Part shown: positions 47,591-56,648 of the stretch, piece by piece
Layout of the letters: every line of letters begins with the position of its first letter
Numbering within the stretch: position 1 is the stretch's first letter
NCBI GenBank assembly: GCA_963791495.1
Contig: CAWBST010000023.1
Span: 124,001-188,000 of the forward strand
Direction: 5' to 3'
DNA: 64,000 nt
Source of the DNA: JAMXLO01 sp963791495
GTDB lineage: Bacteria; Pseudomonadota; Alphaproteobacteria; Acetobacterales; Acetobacteraceae
Notes under the pieces: generated by a model
Database searches by the model: none
What the model was told of the DNA's origin: nothing
What the model saw: the letters and a program-made list of their open reading frames with translations, nothing else
Position numbers and translations under genes: made by a program

Positions 47591-48754
47591 ATGCCTGACG
47601 GTTCCGCAACGCTGACCCTGACGCTGCACCAGAAGATCGCCGACGTCGCCGCGGCCGACTGGGACGCCTGCGCCGGTGATGGCAATCCGTTTGTCAGCCA
47701 CGCGTTTCTGAGTGCGATGGAGGACAGCGGCTCGGCAAATTCGCGCACCGGCTGGCTGCCGCAGCACGCGGTGCTGCGAGGTGAGGCAGGCCAGGTCGTG
47801 GCGGTGGCACCGATGTACGCCAAGTCGCACAGTTACGGCGAATACGTGTTCGACCACGGCTGGGCGCATGCCCTGGAACGCGCCGGCGGCGATTACTATC
47901 CGAAGCTGCAGGTGGCGGCACCGTTCAGCCCGGCACCAGGCCCTCGCCTGCTGCGTCATCCGGAGGCCGGCGTGCCGGTTGCGGCGTTGGCATCCGCATT
48001 GGAACAGGCATGCCGTTCGCTCGACCTGTCTTCGGTGCACGTCACCTTCTGCGACGAGGCGGAATGGCGGGAACTGGGAGAGGCTGGTTGGCTGCAGCGT
48101 CTCGGTATGCAGTTCCACTGGGAGAATGCCGGTTACGCGTGTTTCGAGGATTTTCTCGGCACCCTCTCGTCGCGCAAGCGCAAGGTGCTGCGGCGCGAGC
48201 GGCGTGACGCCAACTCCGCGGGCCTGACGTTTCGGGCGCTGAGTGGCGCCGACATCACCGAGGCACACTGGGACGCATTCTATCGCTTCTACCGATCGAC
48301 GGTGGATCGCAAGTGGGGTTCGGCTTATCTGTCGCGTTCGTTCTTCTCGCTGCTCGGTGAGCGGTTGGGTGAGCGCGTGGTGCTGATGATGGCGGAGAAC
48401 GGCGGCAAGCCGGTGGCCGGTGCGCTGAACCTTGCGGGCAGTGAGGCGCTGTACGGCCGAAACTGGGGCTGTCGCGGCGATTGGCCGTTCCTGCACTTCG
48501 AGCTTTGCTACTACCGTGCGATCGATTGGGCGATCGAGCACGGCCTGCAGCGTGTGGAGGCGGGTGCGCAAGGGCGACACAAGATCCAGCGCGGCTACCT
48601 GCCGCAACCCACCTACTCGGCGCATTGGATCGCGCATTCCGGGCTGCGTCGGGCGATCAGCAATTTCCTGGAAGACGAACGTCACGGCATCCGCGCCGAG
48701 ATGGCGCATCTGGCGGAGCAGTCGCCGTTCCGCAAGGATTCCGAACCGGACTGA
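47591..48754 (+). CDS. FemAB/GNAT-type acyltransferase (DUF482, COG3146)
   Basis: Protein of 387 residues from the peptidoglycan-biosynthesis-like N-acyltransferase family. Family blocks are NPFVSHAFLSAMEDSG near residue 32, YVFDHGWAHALERAGGDYYPKLQ (in part DHGWAHALERAGG) near 92, and the end motif GAQGRHKIQRGYLPQPTYSAHW (in part GAQGRHKIQRGYLP) near 325. Substrate unproven. It ends two bases before the DMT transporter GTG, so the two are coupled. Confidence 0.92.
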   Translation: MPDGSATLTLTLHQKIADVAAADWDACAGDGNPFVSHAFLSAMEDSGSANSRTGWLPQHAVLRGEAGQVVAVAPMYAKSHSYGEYVFDHGWAHALERAGGDYYPKLQVAAPFSPAPGPRLLRHPEAGVPVAALASALEQACRSLDLSSVHVTFCDEAEWRELGEAGWLQRLGMQFHWENAGYACFEDFLGTLSSRKRKVLRRERRDANSAGLTFRALSGADITEAHWDAFYRFYRSTVDRKWGSAYLSRSFFSLLGERLGERVVLMMAENGGKPVAGALNLAGSEALYGRNWGCRGDWPFLHFELCYYRAIDWAIEHGLQRVEAGAQGRHKIQRGYLPQPTYSAHWIAHSGLRRAISNFLEDERHGIRAEMAHLAEQSPFRKDSEPD

Positions 48755-48756
48755 CA

Positions 48757-49596
48757 GTGCTATCCGCCCCCGTGGTGGCCGTCGTTTTGCTGGCCGCGAC
48801 GCTGCATGCGGGATGGAATGTCGTGGTTCGTGCTGGCAGCGATCGGCGCCGCGAGTCAGCGCTGCTGCTCGGAGGCGGGGCGGTGATCGCGGTGGCGGTG
48901 CTGCCATTCCTGCCGGGTCTGCCGGCGGCTGCATGGCCGTACGTGATCGCGTCCTCGTTGTTGAATGGGCTGTATTTCATCCTTGTGGCAGAGGCGTATG
49001 TGCATGGTGGCGTGGCGCTCGCTTATCCATTGATGCGCGGCGTGGCCCCAATGATGACGTCTGTGGCGGCGTGGCTGCTGCTCGGTGAGGCACTGCCCAC
49101 CGCCGCATGGATCGGTATTGCGACGATTTGCGGCGGGGTTGTGCTGTTGGCGCGTCGACGCGGCGATGCTGACGAGGCAGCGTCGGTGAAGTTCGCTTTG
49201 GCTAATGCCGTGGTGATCGCGGCCTACACGTTGAACGACGCGGTCGGCGCGCGCGTCTCGCAGGCGCCCTTGGCTTACACGCTGTGGATGTTTCCACTCT
49301 CGGCGATCCCTTCGATGCTGTGGCTTCTTCGCAGGACGTCGATGCGCAGGCCAAGCCTTGCCGAGGCCGCCCGCGGGCTCGGTGGCGCCGGCGCCGGCAT
49401 AAGCGCCTATGCGTTGGTACTGTGGGCGATCACCCGCGCGCCGGTCGCACCCGTGGCGGCGTTGCGCGAGACGGCGATACTGATCGGTGTGGTGCTCGCA
49501 CGGCTGTTTCTTGGCGAGCGTCCCGGGCGACGCGGCTGGGGCGGCGCTGTCGCTATCGCCGCTGGTGCGGTGATGCTGCGGTTGGCGCCGGGATAG
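48757..49596 (+). CDS. EamA/DMT-family transporter
   Basis: Ten-helix drug/metabolite transporter of 279 residues with two EamA repeats; the first ends at VVLLARRRG and the second has APVAPVAALRETAILIGV. The GTG at 48757 follows the GNAT stop by two bases; upstream in-frame codons lie inside the GNAT gene. Substrate unknown. It precedes the nuclease-helicase gene by six bases. Confidence 0.9.
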   Translation: MLSAPVVAVVLLAATLHAGWNVVVRAGSDRRRESALLLGGGAVIAVAVLPFLPGLPAAAWPYVIASSLLNGLYFILVAEAYVHGGVALAYPLMRGVAPMMTSVAAWLLLGEALPTAAWIGIATICGGVVLLARRRGDADEAASVKFALANAVVIAAYTLNDAVGARVSQAPLAYTLWMFPLSAIPSMLWLLRRTSMRRPSLAEAARGLGGAGAGISAYALVLWAITRAPVAPVAALRETAILIGVVLARLFLGERPGRRGWGGAVAIAAGAVMLRLAPG

Positions 49597-49602
49597 CGGC
49601 GC

Positions 49603-51594
49603 GTGGAAGCATGGTGGTCCGGTGATGTCGCCGAATTGCTGACGAGCGAGCCCGAGACAATCGTGCAACGCCTCGCATTGCGTCTCGTCGAGACCCACTA
49701 CCTGAACCGCGACACACAGCTTCACGCGTGGCGTCAGCAGATCGCTCTGTTGCGAACGTCCTTGCGGGTTTGCCCAGGCACGTGGCGCGTCCTGTTCGAA
49801 TACCCGTTGCTTCGTCTCGGGCGGAGGATCGACGTGGTTCTCCTCAGCCAGCACGCGATTTTGGTGCTGGAATTCAAGGTCGGCGCCACATCGATCGCCG
49901 TGGTCGATCGGGAGCAGGCAGAGGATTACGCGCTCGATCTTTTCGACTTTCATGCGGAAAGCCGAGTGCATCCAATCGTGCCAATACTGGTGGCAACGGA
50001 GGTGCGAGCTCCACCGATAGAATGGCCGCTGATCTGGTTTGGGGTCACTAATGTCTTGATCGCATCGTCAGTGACACTCGGGCCGTTGCTGCGTGACGTT
50101 GCGGCACGCATCCCGGTGGGCGCGCAGGTGCTCGACGCGCGAGCGTGGGAAGCGGCAGCATATAAGCCGGTGCCGACCATCGTTGAGGCCGCGACGATGT
50201 TGTATAACCGACACGGCGTCGCCGAAATTGCCGAAGCGCGCGCTGACGTTGGTAACTTGAGCCGCACCACCGACGCGATCAGACATGCGGTGGAGGCGGC
50301 CCATGCTGATTTGCGCCACGAGATCCTGTTCGTCACGGGTATACCGGGCGCCGGCAAGACACTTTGCGGGTTGAACGCGGTGTTCCACGCGACGACGGGT
50401 GCCGCATTCCTGACCGGCAATCTACCGTTGGTACACGTAATGCGCGAGGCGCTCGCCCGCGATGCGCACAGGCAAGGCGGCAGCCTCCGCATGGCGCGGC
50501 AGAGAACTGAAAGCGCTATTCAGCCATTGATGGGTTTCCTGCGCGACAATCTCGATCGCGCGGAGCCACCGCATGAGCATGTCATCGTGTTTGACGAGGC
50601 ACAACGTGCCTGGGACGCTGCGTTCGGTCGTCGCAAGTTTGGTCGCACGGCCAGCGAGGCAGCGCTGTTCCTCGACATCATGCAGCGTCATCGGGATTGG
50701 GCGGTCATCGTCGCGCTGGTTGGCAACGGCCAGGAGATCAATACCGGTGAGGCGGGTCTGGCCGCATGGGGGGAAGCTCTGGCCGAGCGCCCGACATGGT
50801 TTGTGCGCGCTGCTCCCGGCGTGCTGAGTGGCACTGATCTGCGACAGCGCCTGTTCGCGACACAGCCTACGGCGATGAAGATAGATGCTGCCTTGCATCT
50901 GGACGTGGCAGTTCGTTCCATTCGCTCCGCGGCAGCCGCCCCATGGGTGGATGCCGTGCTGGTGGGCAACGCGCGACGCGCGGCCGCAGTGGCTGACGCC
51001 GCTGGCGGCATTCCGTTCCTGTTGACGCGATCGCTCCCAGCTATGCGCGAGGTATTGCGACGGCTCGCCCGCGGTACACGACGGGCTGGCTTGGTGTGCA
51101 GCGCCGGCGCGCGCCGGTTGGTCGCGGAGGGACTTTCGCCAAATTTTCCGCATCTCGATGCAGATGCGGTCGCTAACTGGTTTCTTCGCCGGTGGCCCGA
51201 CGTTCGCGCTTCGGATGCATTGGAGGTGCCGGCGACACAGTTCGCGTGCCAGGGGCTGGAGCTCGACCATGTCGGCCTATGTTGGGGCAATGATCTGATT
51301 CGTCGCGACCACCGGACCGAATGGATTGCGCGCTCATTCGCCGGTACGCGCTGGCAGGAGCCGCGCAGCGAGTCCACCATTGCCTACCAGATCAATACCT
51401 ATCGTGTGCTGCTCACTCGGGCGCGCTATGAGACGGTGATCTGGGTGCCAGAGGGTGACGCCGACGATGTAACCCGCAGTCCCAGCGAGTTCGACGCGAT
51501 TGCACGGTTTCTGCTGGAATGTGGTGCGTCACGTCTGGAGGAAATGGCCGCACCCGTTGCCACGGTGTCAACGACGCCGACGCTGCTCCTTTAA
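49603..51594 (+). CDS. PD-(D/E)xK-like nuclease fused to DUF2075 SF1-type helicase
   Basis: Protein of 663 residues. The N-terminal region has a nuclease-like core, RIDVVLL (Asp77) then VLEFKVG (Glu90, Lys92). Next is a DUF2075 ATPase: Walker A GIPGAGKT (246-253), Walker B VIVFDEAQ (Asp331-Glu332), LVGNGQEIN and a motif VI-like TYRVLLTRAR near the C-terminus. DUF2075/Schlafen-type helicases are frequent in phage-defence settings, but no partner or toxin gene is next to it. A DNA repair role is equally possible. It starts at a GTG six bases after the DMT gene. Confidence 0.82.
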   Translation: MEAWWSGDVAELLTSEPETIVQRLALRLVETHYLNRDTQLHAWRQQIALLRTSLRVCPGTWRVLFEYPLLRLGRRIDVVLLSQHAILVLEFKVGATSIAVVDREQAEDYALDLFDFHAESRVHPIVPILVATEVRAPPIEWPLIWFGVTNVLIASSVTLGPLLRDVAARIPVGAQVLDARAWEAAAYKPVPTIVEAATMLYNRHGVAEIAEARADVGNLSRTTDAIRHAVEAAHADLRHEILFVTGIPGAGKTLCGLNAVFHATTGAAFLTGNLPLVHVMREALARDAHRQGGSLRMARQRTESAIQPLMGFLRDNLDRAEPPHEHVIVFDEAQRAWDAAFGRRKFGRTASEAALFLDIMQRHRDWAVIVALVGNGQEINTGEAGLAAWGEALAERPTWFVRAAPGVLSGTDLRQRLFATQPTAMKIDAALHLDVAVRSIRSAAAAPWVDAVLVGNARRAAAVADAAGGIPFLLTRSLPAMREVLRRLARGTRRAGLVCSAGARRLVAEGLSPNFPHLDADAVANWFLRRWPDVRASDALEVPATQFACQGLELDHVGLCWGNDLIRRDHRTEWIARSFAGTRWQEPRSESTIAYQINTYRVLLTRARYETVIWVPEGDADDVTRSPSEFDAIARFLLECGASRLEEMAAPVATVSTTPTLLL

Positions 51595-51688
51595 CGGACG
51601 GCGGCGGGTAGCCCTTCCGGTGGCCTGGCTCTTGGCAGGCTGCACTCGTCGGGACCATGATCCGGGCCCCCGGTGGAGGAATGCCAGG

Positions 51689-52645
51689 ATGTCCGATTTC
51701 CCCAAGTTCGTGCAGATCAACGAAGAAGGCCCGCGCGAGGGTTTCCAATTCGAGAAAGGCCCGATTTCGACCGAACGCAAGATCGAACTGATCGATGCCT
51801 TGTCTGAGACCGGACTGAACCACATACAAGTCGCCTCCTTCGTCAACCCGAACCGCGTGCCAGGCTGGGCCGATGCCGATGAGGTGGTGCAGCGCTACAA
51901 ACGCGAGCCGGGCATCCACTACACCGCCCTCTGGCTGAATTTGAAGGGTCTGCAGCGCGCGCTCGCGACCAATCGGCTGGACATCGAGGGATCATTCTCG
52001 CTCACCGCTTCGCCGACCTTCCTCGCGCGCAATCAGCAGCGCTCGATGGAGGACAACATCCAGCAGGCACACGAGACAATCCGCACCTACAAGGAGCACG
52101 ACATCCCGCTGAAACGCGCCAGTATCATGGCGGCTTTCGGCTGCAACTTCGAGGGCGAGATTCCGCACCAGCGCGTGCTCGATATGATGCAGCAACTGCT
52201 CGACATCGCGGCCGAGCATGGCGTGAAGCCTCAGGTGTTCTCGCTCGCCGACACGATGGCATGGGCGACGCCGAAGTCGATCAGGGAACTGGTCGGCAAG
52301 GTGCGCGAGCGCTTTCCCGAACTGACCCTGTCGCTGCATCTGCACGATACGCGCGGAATGGGTGTGGCCAACGCCTATGCCGGGTTGGAGATGGGTGTCT
52401 CCATCTTCAATTCCACCGTCGCCGGTCTCGGCGGGTGTCCGTTTGCGGCACATAAGGGTGCCGCCGGCAATGTCTGCACCGAGGACCTCGTGTTCATGCT
52501 CGACGAGATGGGCATCGAGACTGGGATCGATCTCGACAAGCTGATCGAGGTCGCTCGTCTCGCCGAGGATATCGTCGGCCATCCACTGCCCGGTTCGGTG
52601 AAGATGGGCGGCAGCATCAAGGCACTTCGCGAAAAGCTGCACTGA
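51689..52645 (+). CDS. Hydroxymethylglutaryl-CoA-lyase-like protein
   Basis: TIM-barrel HMGL-family protein of 318 residues. It keeps the LHLHDTRGMG metal block near residue 210 and the GLGGCPFA loop with the catalytic Cys. The usual GPRDG motif reads GPREG, so the metal-ligand Asp is Glu, which could alter activity or substrate. Start at 51689 behind GGAGGAATGCCAGG. Followed 24 bases later by MmgE/PrpD and then an LLM monooxygenase, so a CoA-thioester breakdown route is likely. Confidence 0.88.
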   Translation: MSDFPKFVQINEEGPREGFQFEKGPISTERKIELIDALSETGLNHIQVASFVNPNRVPGWADADEVVQRYKREPGIHYTALWLNLKGLQRALATNRLDIEGSFSLTASPTFLARNQQRSMEDNIQQAHETIRTYKEHDIPLKRASIMAAFGCNFEGEIPHQRVLDMMQQLLDIAAEHGVKPQVFSLADTMAWATPKSIRELVGKVRERFPELTLSLHLHDTRGMGVANAYAGLEMGVSIFNSTVAGLGGCPFAAHKGAAGNVCTEDLVFMLDEMGIETGIDLDKLIEVARLAEDIVGHPLPGSVKMGGSIKALREKLH

Positions 52646-52669
52646 CATCACGCTTTGGGAGAACCACCC

Positions 52670-54014
52670 ATGTCGCTGACCAAGACCCTCGGCCAATTCG
52701 TCGCCGACCTCTCGCCCAACCGCCTACCCGAAGGCGCAGAGCGCATTGCTCGCCTCGGCTTCATCGACTGCATCGGCACCATGATCGCCGGACGTCGCGA
52801 GGATTGCGTGCGCATCATGAAGGAGGTCCTTGCACCCGCGGCCGGTCCTGCCACGCTCACGTTCGGCAAGGAAAAGAGCACCGCGCCCGAAGCGGCCTGG
52901 ATCAACGGAACTGCGGCGCACGCGCTCGACTACGACGATGTCGGTCTGCGCGGCCATCCCAGCACGGTGCTGGTGCCGGCGATCCTCGCCGAGGCCGAAA
53001 CGCTCGGCTCCACGGGCGCCGACATGATCGTGGCCTATGTAGCCGGCTACGAGACATGGGCGGAACTGTTCCGCCGCGATTCCGGCCTGCTGCACGAGAA
53101 GGGCTGGCATCCGACCGGTCTCTATGGCGCGGTCGGCGCGGCCGCAGCGTGCGCGTCATTGCGTCGCCTCGATGCCGACAAGGCCGCACAGGCGATCGCT
53201 CTCGGCGCTTCGCAAAGCTCCGGCCTGATGGCGAATTTCGGCACGATGACCAAGCCGTTCCATGCCGGCAAGGCGGCTCATGCGGGTATCATGGCGGCGC
53301 GCCTGGCCGAGGCTGGCTTCACCGCGAGCACCGATGCGCTGGAGCATCCGCAGGGCTTCCTGCATGCGATCTCGCCCACAGGCACGGAGGACCGTACGAG
53401 CGAGGCGAAGCCCGGCGAGACCTGGGCCATCCTCACGCAGGGACTGGGCATCAAGAAATACCCCACCTGCTACTGCACGCATCGCGCGATTGACTGCGTG
53501 CTCGACCTGGTGAACTCGACGCCGATCAAGGCCGATGACGTGAAGAAGATCACTGTCAATATCAGCGACTATTTCGCCACGATCCTGCGCAACCATCAGC
53601 CGCAGACGGGGCTGGCCGGAAAGTTCAGCATGGAGTTCGCCATGGCCAGCGGCATCGTCGCGAAGCGCGTCGGCCTGCGCGAGCTGACCGACGACTTCGT
53701 GTCGCGCCCCGACATACAGGCGCTGATGCGCAAGGTCGAAATCGTCACCACCACCGAATACGACCCCGACATGCCCGGCGCCGCACCGCAGGACCAGGTC
53801 ACGGTGGAACTGGCGAACGGCAGCAGCATCGCCGGTGAGCCGGTCAGGCGTGCCACAGGGACACGCCTCGCGTCCGCTGACCGAGGCGCAGATATTCGAG
53901 AAGTTCGCCGACTGTCTCGATGCCGGCGCCTCGGACATTCCGGCTGACGTGCTGTTCAAGCGTCTCTCGGCGATCCAGTCGATGTCGGCGCAGCAGATCA
54001 CAGCGTTGCAATAG
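52670..54014 (+). CDS. MmgE/PrpD family protein (frameshifted near the C-terminus)
   Basis: 2-methylcitrate-dehydratase-like protein of about 447 residues. Blocks: ALDYDDVGLRGHPS near residue 84, WHPTGLYGAVGAAAA near 147, MTKPFHAGKAAHAG near 196 and KKYPTCYCTHRAID near 262. The frame is lost at 53861; removing that A gives ATGHASRPLTEAQIF, and the protein runs to the stop at 54014. The ATG at 52670 has GGAG eight bases upstream. It is probably part of a small organic-acid degradation operon with the HMGL-like gene. Exact substrate unknown. Confidence 0.88.
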
Positions 54015-54025
54015 CGATGCGACGA

Positions 54026-54052
54026 CCGCTGTGGACCCCACGTCCACAGCGG
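54026..54052 (+). terminator. GC-rich intergenic hairpin
   Basis: A perfect 11-base-pair stem (CCGCTGTGGAC with GTCCACAGCGG) and a five-base loop lie 12 bases after the MmgE/PrpD stop and 19 bases before the next start. There is no T-run, so it may act as a weak terminator or as an mRNA-stabilising or processing stem. It also argues that the LLM gene starts at 54071, not at the ATG at 54017. Confidence 0.6.
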
Positions 54053-54070
54053 ATCGCTCCGCCGCTTCCC

Positions 54071-55219
54071 ATGCACCCATCCCGCGCCAACAATCCACTA
54101 TTCGGTCCCAATCGCTTCAAGCTCGGCGTGTTCAGCGCCAATTGCGACGGTGGGCTGACCATGTCCCTCGCGCCGGAGCGCTGGCGCGCGGATTGGGACG
54201 ACATCGTGGCGATGACGCGGATCGCCGATGATGCCGGTCTGGAATTCATTCTGCCTGTTGCGAAGTGGCGAGGCTTTCAGGGCAAGGCCAACATCTACGG
54301 CCGCTCGTTCGAGACCCTGACGCATGGCGCTGCGCTCGGCGCCCTGACCAAGCGCATCGCGATCTTCTCCACTGTGCACGTGCCGCTTGTCACGCCGGCG
54401 TTCGGCGCCAAGGCGATCGCCACCATCGATCACATCACACACGGCCGCGCCGGCCTCAACATCGTCTGCGGCTGGAACCAGGACGAATTTGACCTGCACG
54501 GCGTCACCATCGACCAGGACCGTCGCTATGAGCACGGACTTGAGTGGTTCCGCGTCTGGTCGCGCCTGCTTGAGGGCGGCCCGGAATTCGACTGGGACGG
54601 CGAGTTCTTTCACCTGAAGCGACTGCAGACCGATCCCGTCTCGGTACAGCGTCCCTGGCCGGCGGTGATGTCCGCCGGCTTCTCGCCGAAGGGCCACGAT
54701 TTCGCCGCGCACGCGGCCGATGTGCTGTTCACCACGATGAGCGAGGTGAATCAGGCGCCTGCCCTGCTTGCCGACATCCACGACCATGTTGCGCGTCACG
54801 GCCGGCACGTCGACATCTACACCATGTCGCACGTCGTATGCCGGCCGACCCGGAGCGAGGCTGAGGCCTTCTACCACTACTTCGCCGAGGAGATGGCCGA
54901 CGCCGACGGTCAGGCCTATTACCGGCGCCAACGCGGTCCGATGGTAAGAGACGCGGCAGGAAACGAGATCCGCCGTCCGCTGGTCAACCGCTTCATGCGC
55001 GCCACCGGCAAGCGCTACGACGGCGCCTATCCGGGCACCTTGCCATTGGTCGGGACGCCGGACGACATCGTCGCTGACATGGTGCAGATGAGCGCAACGG
55101 GGTTGGCTGGGACTTCGATTGCGTTCCTCGATTACCTGAAAGAGCTACCGTACTTTATTCAGGAAGTGCTGCCGCGGCTCGAACGTCTCGGGTTCCGCGA
55201 GCAGATCAAAGCGGACTAA
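54071..55219 (+). CDS. LLM class flavin-dependent oxidoreductase (RutA/SsuD-like)
   Basis: Bacterial-luciferase-like monooxygenase of 382 residues. Blocks: FSANCDGGLT, FILPVAKWRGF, GRAGLNIVCGWNQDEFD near residue 135, and MSAGFSPKGHDFAAHAADVLF near 200. FMN or F420 is the expected cofactor. It resembles the RutA/dibenzothiophene-monooxygenase side of the family. The start at 54071 is downstream of a strong hairpin. Its stop overlaps the next ATG by one base. Confidence 0.88.
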   Translation: MHPSRANNPLFGPNRFKLGVFSANCDGGLTMSLAPERWRADWDDIVAMTRIADDAGLEFILPVAKWRGFQGKANIYGRSFETLTHGAALGALTKRIAIFSTVHVPLVTPAFGAKAIATIDHITHGRAGLNIVCGWNQDEFDLHGVTIDQDRRYEHGLEWFRVWSRLLEGGPEFDWDGEFFHLKRLQTDPVSVQRPWPAVMSAGFSPKGHDFAAHAADVLFTTMSEVNQAPALLADIHDHVARHGRHVDIYTMSHVVCRPTRSEAEAFYHYFAEEMADADGQAYYRRQRGPMVRDAAGNEIRRPLVNRFMRATGKRYDGAYPGTLPLVGTPDDIVADMVQMSATGLAGTSIAFLDYLKELPYFIQEVLPRLERLGFREQIKAD

Positions 55220-56263
55220 TGGCTGATTGGGGTACTAGGCTTTGCGTATGGCGGCGCTTTTTCTTGGCAGCAGCCGGCACAGCTGGGCTTATGACGCTGG
55301 CTGTCTATCTGTTTGTTGTTACCGTCGATCCATGGGATGCGCTGCCGCTGTCGCCGTCTTTGCCGCGGAAGCCCGTCACGACTGCTGCGCGGTACGCACT
55401 GCCGATGCTGGCCCGCTCTCCGCAATTCGATTCGGCAGTGATCGGTACCTCGACGATGATCCAGCTGAATCCCGATCGGCTAGACCGTCTCTTCGGTGCG
55501 CACTTCGTGAATCTCGCGATTCTCAAGGCGACTTCCTACGAGCAGGCCCGACTATTGCAGGTCTTCCTGGACGCTCATCCGGCTCCTCGATTTGTGATGG
55601 TCGGGCTGGACGTTCGCTGGTGCGATCCACAGCCGCAACCCCGGTACACCGACTATGAATTCCCTGAATGGCTTTACGAACAGGTTCGCTGGAGTGGCTA
55701 CTTGCGGATGTTCAACCTGTTTGCGGTGCAGGAGGCAGGGCGACAGTTGTGGGCGATACTAGGACTGAAGCAGGCGCGGCACGGAATTGAGGACAGTTTC
55801 GCTTATGCCGAAGCGGATCAGCGATATGATACAGTCCGCGCGCATGAGAAGATCGTCGCCGAGGGCACTGTCCCAGGTCCAGCCGATCCGACGGCGCCAG
55901 TCGAACGGTTCACCTATACGACGTACCGTCGCCTCGCGATCGGCACTCGCGGCGATCCCCGAAAGCGCCCGCAAACTACTGGTCTTCGTTCCCTTCGTTC
56001 TGGCCTACCAGGGGCCGGAGGGAAGTCCGACGCAAGCCTACTGGGCTGAATGCAAGCGTCGCATCAGTAGCCTGGCGAGGAACCAACCGAATACCATCGT
56101 CGCGGACTTCATGATTCCCAGCCCGATCACGGGGGACGAGACGAACTACTTCGACGTCGTGCATTATCGACCCAAGATTGCTGACCAAATGGCGGCAGAT
56201 CTGGCTCGGGCGTCCGCCGGATTGCCGTCAACTGATGGCGATTACCGACTACTCACGCCATGA
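55219..56263 (+). CDS. Membrane-anchored SGNH-like hypothetical protein (frameshifted)
   Basis: Protein of about 347 residues. One N-terminal helix (about 14-33), then VIGTSTMIQLNPDRL near residue 73 and SYEQARLLQVFLDAH near 106, and at the C-terminus FDVVHYRPKIADQMA. The GTS and D-x-x-H elements resemble the nucleophile and Asp-His blocks of SGNH acyl-esterases and of AlgX/AlgJ-like proteins. The frame breaks at 55942-55943; removing one G gives L-A-I-A-L-A-A-I. Family assignment is tentative. It overlaps the LLM stop by one base. Confidence 0.65.
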
Positions 56264-56329
56264 GCTGCGACTTGCGCCTGCCCGTCATCGGATTAACCTC
56301 ACACATGGAGCGGGGGTCAGAGAAGAATC

Positions 56330-56635
56330 ATGTCGGGTCACGCTTATCTGGTGGTACGCGCCGTGGTGGCCGAAGCGGACCGTAGCGACTTCGACACCTG
56401 GTATCGCGCCGAACACCTGCCTGACGCGGCGAAGGCATTTGCCGCGCAACGTGCTTGGCGTGCCTGGAGCCGCAGTGATCCGTCGGTGCACTACGCTTAC
56501 TACCAGTTTGCCGATGTCGCCGCGGCGGAAGCCATCACCAGATCGCCGGCCATCCAGTCGCTGGTCGCGGAGTTTGATGCGCGCTGGGGCAAGCGCGTGT
56601 CACGCGCGCGCGAAATCCTGGAGGTCGCCGACTGA
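56330..56635 (+). CDS. Small EthD-like / dimeric alpha-beta-barrel protein
   Basis: Protein of 101 residues: YLVVRAVVAEADRSDFDTWY (in part DRSDFDTWYRAEHLPDA) resembles the start of EthD/DUF4286 ferredoxin-like proteins, which have a WYxxEHLPD motif. AGAAGA precedes the ATG. It ends 13 bases before the adenylate cyclase gene. Function unknown; related proteins act in degradation pathways. Confidence 0.78.
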   Translation: MSGHAYLVVRAVVAEADRSDFDTWYRAEHLPDAAKAFAAQRAWRAWSRSDPSVHYAYYQFADVAAAEAITRSPAIQSLVAEFDARWGKRVSRAREILEVAD

Positions 56636-56648
56636 CAGACGGGCCAAC

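Noticed and set aside
54017..54070. Longer N-terminus for the LLM gene from the ATG at 54017
   Set aside because: It would put a perfect 11-bp hairpin in the coding region, and the extra 18 residues do not look like the family N-terminus.
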